Shown here in pieces: positions 7,000-8,161 of a stretch of DNA of 8,161 nucleotides. The stretch comes from JBCDIQ01 sp039024295. Its GTDB lineage: Bacteria; Bacteroidota; Bacteroidia; J057. The notes below the pieces were generated by a model. That model was not told the DNA's origin and made no database searches. It saw only the letters and a list, made by a program, of their open reading frames with translations. The position numbers were made by a program, and so were the translations under genes. The stretch covers positions 1 through 8,161 of the forward strand of contig JBCDIQ010000277.1 in assembly GCA_039024295.1 (NCBI GenBank), written 5' to 3'. Within the stretch, counting starts at the first letter, position 1. Each line of letters opens with the position of its first letter.

Positions 7000-7022
7000 C
7001 AGGTGCTCCGCACCCACTAACG
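6994..7022. terminator. Two-part perfect hairpin over the yggS stop codon; possible bidirectional 3'-end structure
   Basis: CGTTAG (6994-6999) pairs with CTAACG (7017-7022), and nested within are GGTGC (7002-7006) and GCACC (7010-7014) with a TCC loop; a symmetric CA/CA internal bulge separates the stems. The yggS TAG (6997-6999) is part of the outer stem. It lies between yggS and the convergent minus-strand remnant ending at 7038, where a shared terminator would be expected. No T-run follows on either strand, so it is not a classical intrinsic terminator; an mRNA 3'-end stabiliser is as likely. Confidence 0.45.
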
Positions 7023-7037
7023 ATCACTTACAGTAGC

Positions 7038-7265
7038 TTATGCTTTTACCACTACGACTTCAGTTATTTGCTTCTTTTCTGTTTTCTCTTTTGCCTCACG
7101 GAAGGTAATTCCCCAAGGACCGCTGTCCCAAGAGCCAATTTTCCATGTGCCCCACATTCTGTCACCGCCATTGAAGGTACCCTGATAATGAACAGAATGT
7201 GCACCTAAATACCGTTTGGTCATGAAAACTTGATTTTCCTCATTCAAGGTACCTTTGAAGAAAAT
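7038..7265 (-). pseudogene. 3' remnant of an unrecognised minus-strand gene
   Basis: About 75 codons ending in a TAA at 7038-7040 look like real coding sequence: FKGTLNEENQVFMT, then YQGTFNGGDRMWGTW, then WDSGPWGITF and a charged tail ending VVVVKA. The segments FKGTLNEE and YQGTFNGG are 24 residues apart and share the G-T-[LF]-N core, both built on GGTACC (7248-7253 and 7176-7181), so the protein probably has short beta-type repeats; the spacing and the YxGxF pattern recall MORN repeats, without a firm match. The minus frame stays open to 7619, but beyond about 7265 it only mirrors the plus-strand gene codon for codon. I infer that the true 5' part is missing. It converges on yggS. Alternatively the full 193-codon frame (7038-7619) could be a chimeric gene. 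Function is not recognised. Confidence 0.5.
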
Positions 7266-8117
7266 TATACGGTCATCAGCATTGGGGAGGCCTCCGATGA
7301 CGGAATTTATGTGCTGTTCACCAACATGGACCGGGGCATTGAGGCTCCCCTTCTTTTCATGGAGATCGAAAAAGATTGCACTTACAAAACCGTAGAGATC
7401 CCGCTGGAAATCACAGGTCACCATAACCTTTCTATCATTGACAATGAGGAAGGCATCCACATTGGGGGACTTACCGACCAAGGCAGAGACGTGCTGCTGG
7501 GAATGGTCGAGTCTCCTATGGGCAACCGCCTTCCCTACACCAGCCCTGATTACCTGACCTATGTGATCATCAAGGATGGAAAAGTGGTGTATCAAAACCA
7601 GACCCCTATTGAGCAGCACATCGAAACGGCCGTCCTTCCGGAAGGGGATAACATTAAGCTCATCAAGCCTGCCAGTTCCCCCAAGGAATTTAAGTACAAC
7701 AAAATTGGCTATGGAACCTTTATGTCTGAGTCCTTTGGAGACAAGGGATTCCTGCTAGGCCAGGACTACAGCAAAGGACTGATCTGGGTGGCGCAGTATG
7801 ACAATGAATCAGGACTTGAGAAGACCTATTTCAGAAGTAGAACCCTGCCTACCGCCCCCAACCAGTTTTTCTACCCCTTCAAGGATAAGATCTATTGGTT
7901 TATCGGATAGGTAGACCCTGAAAAGCAACAGACCAAGACCAGAATCACGGTCATTGACCCTTTCTCCGGCAGTTCCAAAACAGGTTATGAAGTCGCAAGT
8001 GGTTATTATCCTTCTCCCGATGCGTTTATCAATTTCATTGAGAACAAAGAAGCTGCCGTGCTATTCGAGATCGCAGATAAAGGTCGGAAAATGAAGCTGA
8101 CGAAGGTTAGGTTTTAG
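7230..8117 (+). pseudogene. 5'-truncated plus-strand gene with an internal TAG, function unrecognised
   Basis: From about 7254 this frame reads as natural protein rich in beta-forming residues (for example GEASDDGIYVLFTNMD, IIKDGKVVYQNQTP, GLIWVAQYDNESG, FKDKIYWFIG). It stops at TAG 7908-7910, then continues in the same frame for 68 codons (VDPEKQQTKTRITVIDPF to KLTKVRF) to TAG 8115-8117. The style on both sides of the internal stop is alike, so one base change probably split one gene. No ATG with a sensible upstream region exists; the only start-like codon, TTG 7230, lies where the minus-strand remnant's coding signal also runs, so the 5' end seems lost at that junction. The alternating strand and turn pattern resembles secreted beta-propeller-like proteins, but I see no definite repeat or family motif. 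A 226-residue product from 7230 to 7910 is conceivable but unlikely to be functional. Confidence 0.6.
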
Positions 8118-8118
8118 T

Positions 8119-8161
8119 TTATTTTCCTGAGTAAAACGATTTACGGAAGTACTCGTTGACC
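8119..8161 (-). CDS. Possible C-terminal end of a minus-strand gene, partial
   Basis: Read on the minus strand, the last 43 bases encode VNEYFRKSFYSGK followed by a TAA at 8119-8121. The residue mix (aromatic and basic) is plausible for a protein terminus, and the gene would enter from the right edge. Its stop would be one base from the plus-strand remnant's stop at 8117, in tail-to-tail orientation. Thirteen residues are too few to name a family. Confidence 0.35.
   Translation of the reverse strand, partial: VNEYFRKSFYSGK

Noticed and set aside
7266..7619. N-terminal part of the minus-strand frame up to 7619
   Set aside because: It is in codon-for-codon antisense phase with the plus-strand gene, whose translation is much more protein-like there; the open minus frame is probably a by-product of that phase. 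A chimeric gene cannot be fully excluded.

Overview
The window looks like chromosomal DNA of a Bacteroidota bacterium, perhaps a Cytophagia/Cyclobacteriaceae-type lineage. This is inferred from protein style, the near absence of Shine-Dalgarno sequences before clear starts, compact operons, and AT-rich intergenic repeats built from GGTTTTCAG / CTGAAAACC words. I could not search any database, so the lineage is an inference. Almost all confident genes are on the + strand.

Region 1 (1-4690) is an iron-siderophore uptake block. It holds the C-terminal 184 residues of a siderophore-interacting FAD-binding reductase (cut by the window edge), then two half-size ABC transporters of the IrtA/IrtB - YbtP/YbtQ type, then a small membrane methyltransferase of the isoprenylcysteine carboxyl methyltransferase (ICMT) family. 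Gaps are 2, 29 and 19 nt, so one transcript is likely. The ABC pair is expected to form a heterodimer with an exporter-type fold that imports ferric siderophore across the inner membrane; the reductase then releases the iron. The methyltransferase's link to this pathway is only positional.

Region 2 (4777-6093) holds yidD, a short membrane-insertion factor, and after a weak terminator-like hairpin an AcuI/YhdH-type NADPH-dependent acrylyl-CoA reductase.

Region 3 (6094-6321) is an intergenic spacer made almost wholly of two diverged copies of one inverted-repeat element. The first copy carries an extra 37 nt that contains a GC-rich hairpin and is bounded by ACTGT on both sides.

Region 4 (6322-6999) is the YggS/PLPBP pyridoxal-phosphate homeostasis protein. 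Its stop codon lies inside a two-part perfect hairpin.

Region 5 (7000-8161) is decayed or rearranged. The 3' end of a minus-strand gene (from its stop at 7038) and the 3' part of a plus-strand gene (to its stop at 8117) meet near 7230-7265, and both lack their 5' ends there. The plus-strand gene also has an in-frame TAG at 7908-7910 and then stays open for 68 more codons. A probable minus-strand gene end enters from the right edge, its stop one base from the plus-strand stop. No new defence or mobile system is visible; the most unusual items are the repeat element with its insert and the head-to-head truncated gene remnants.
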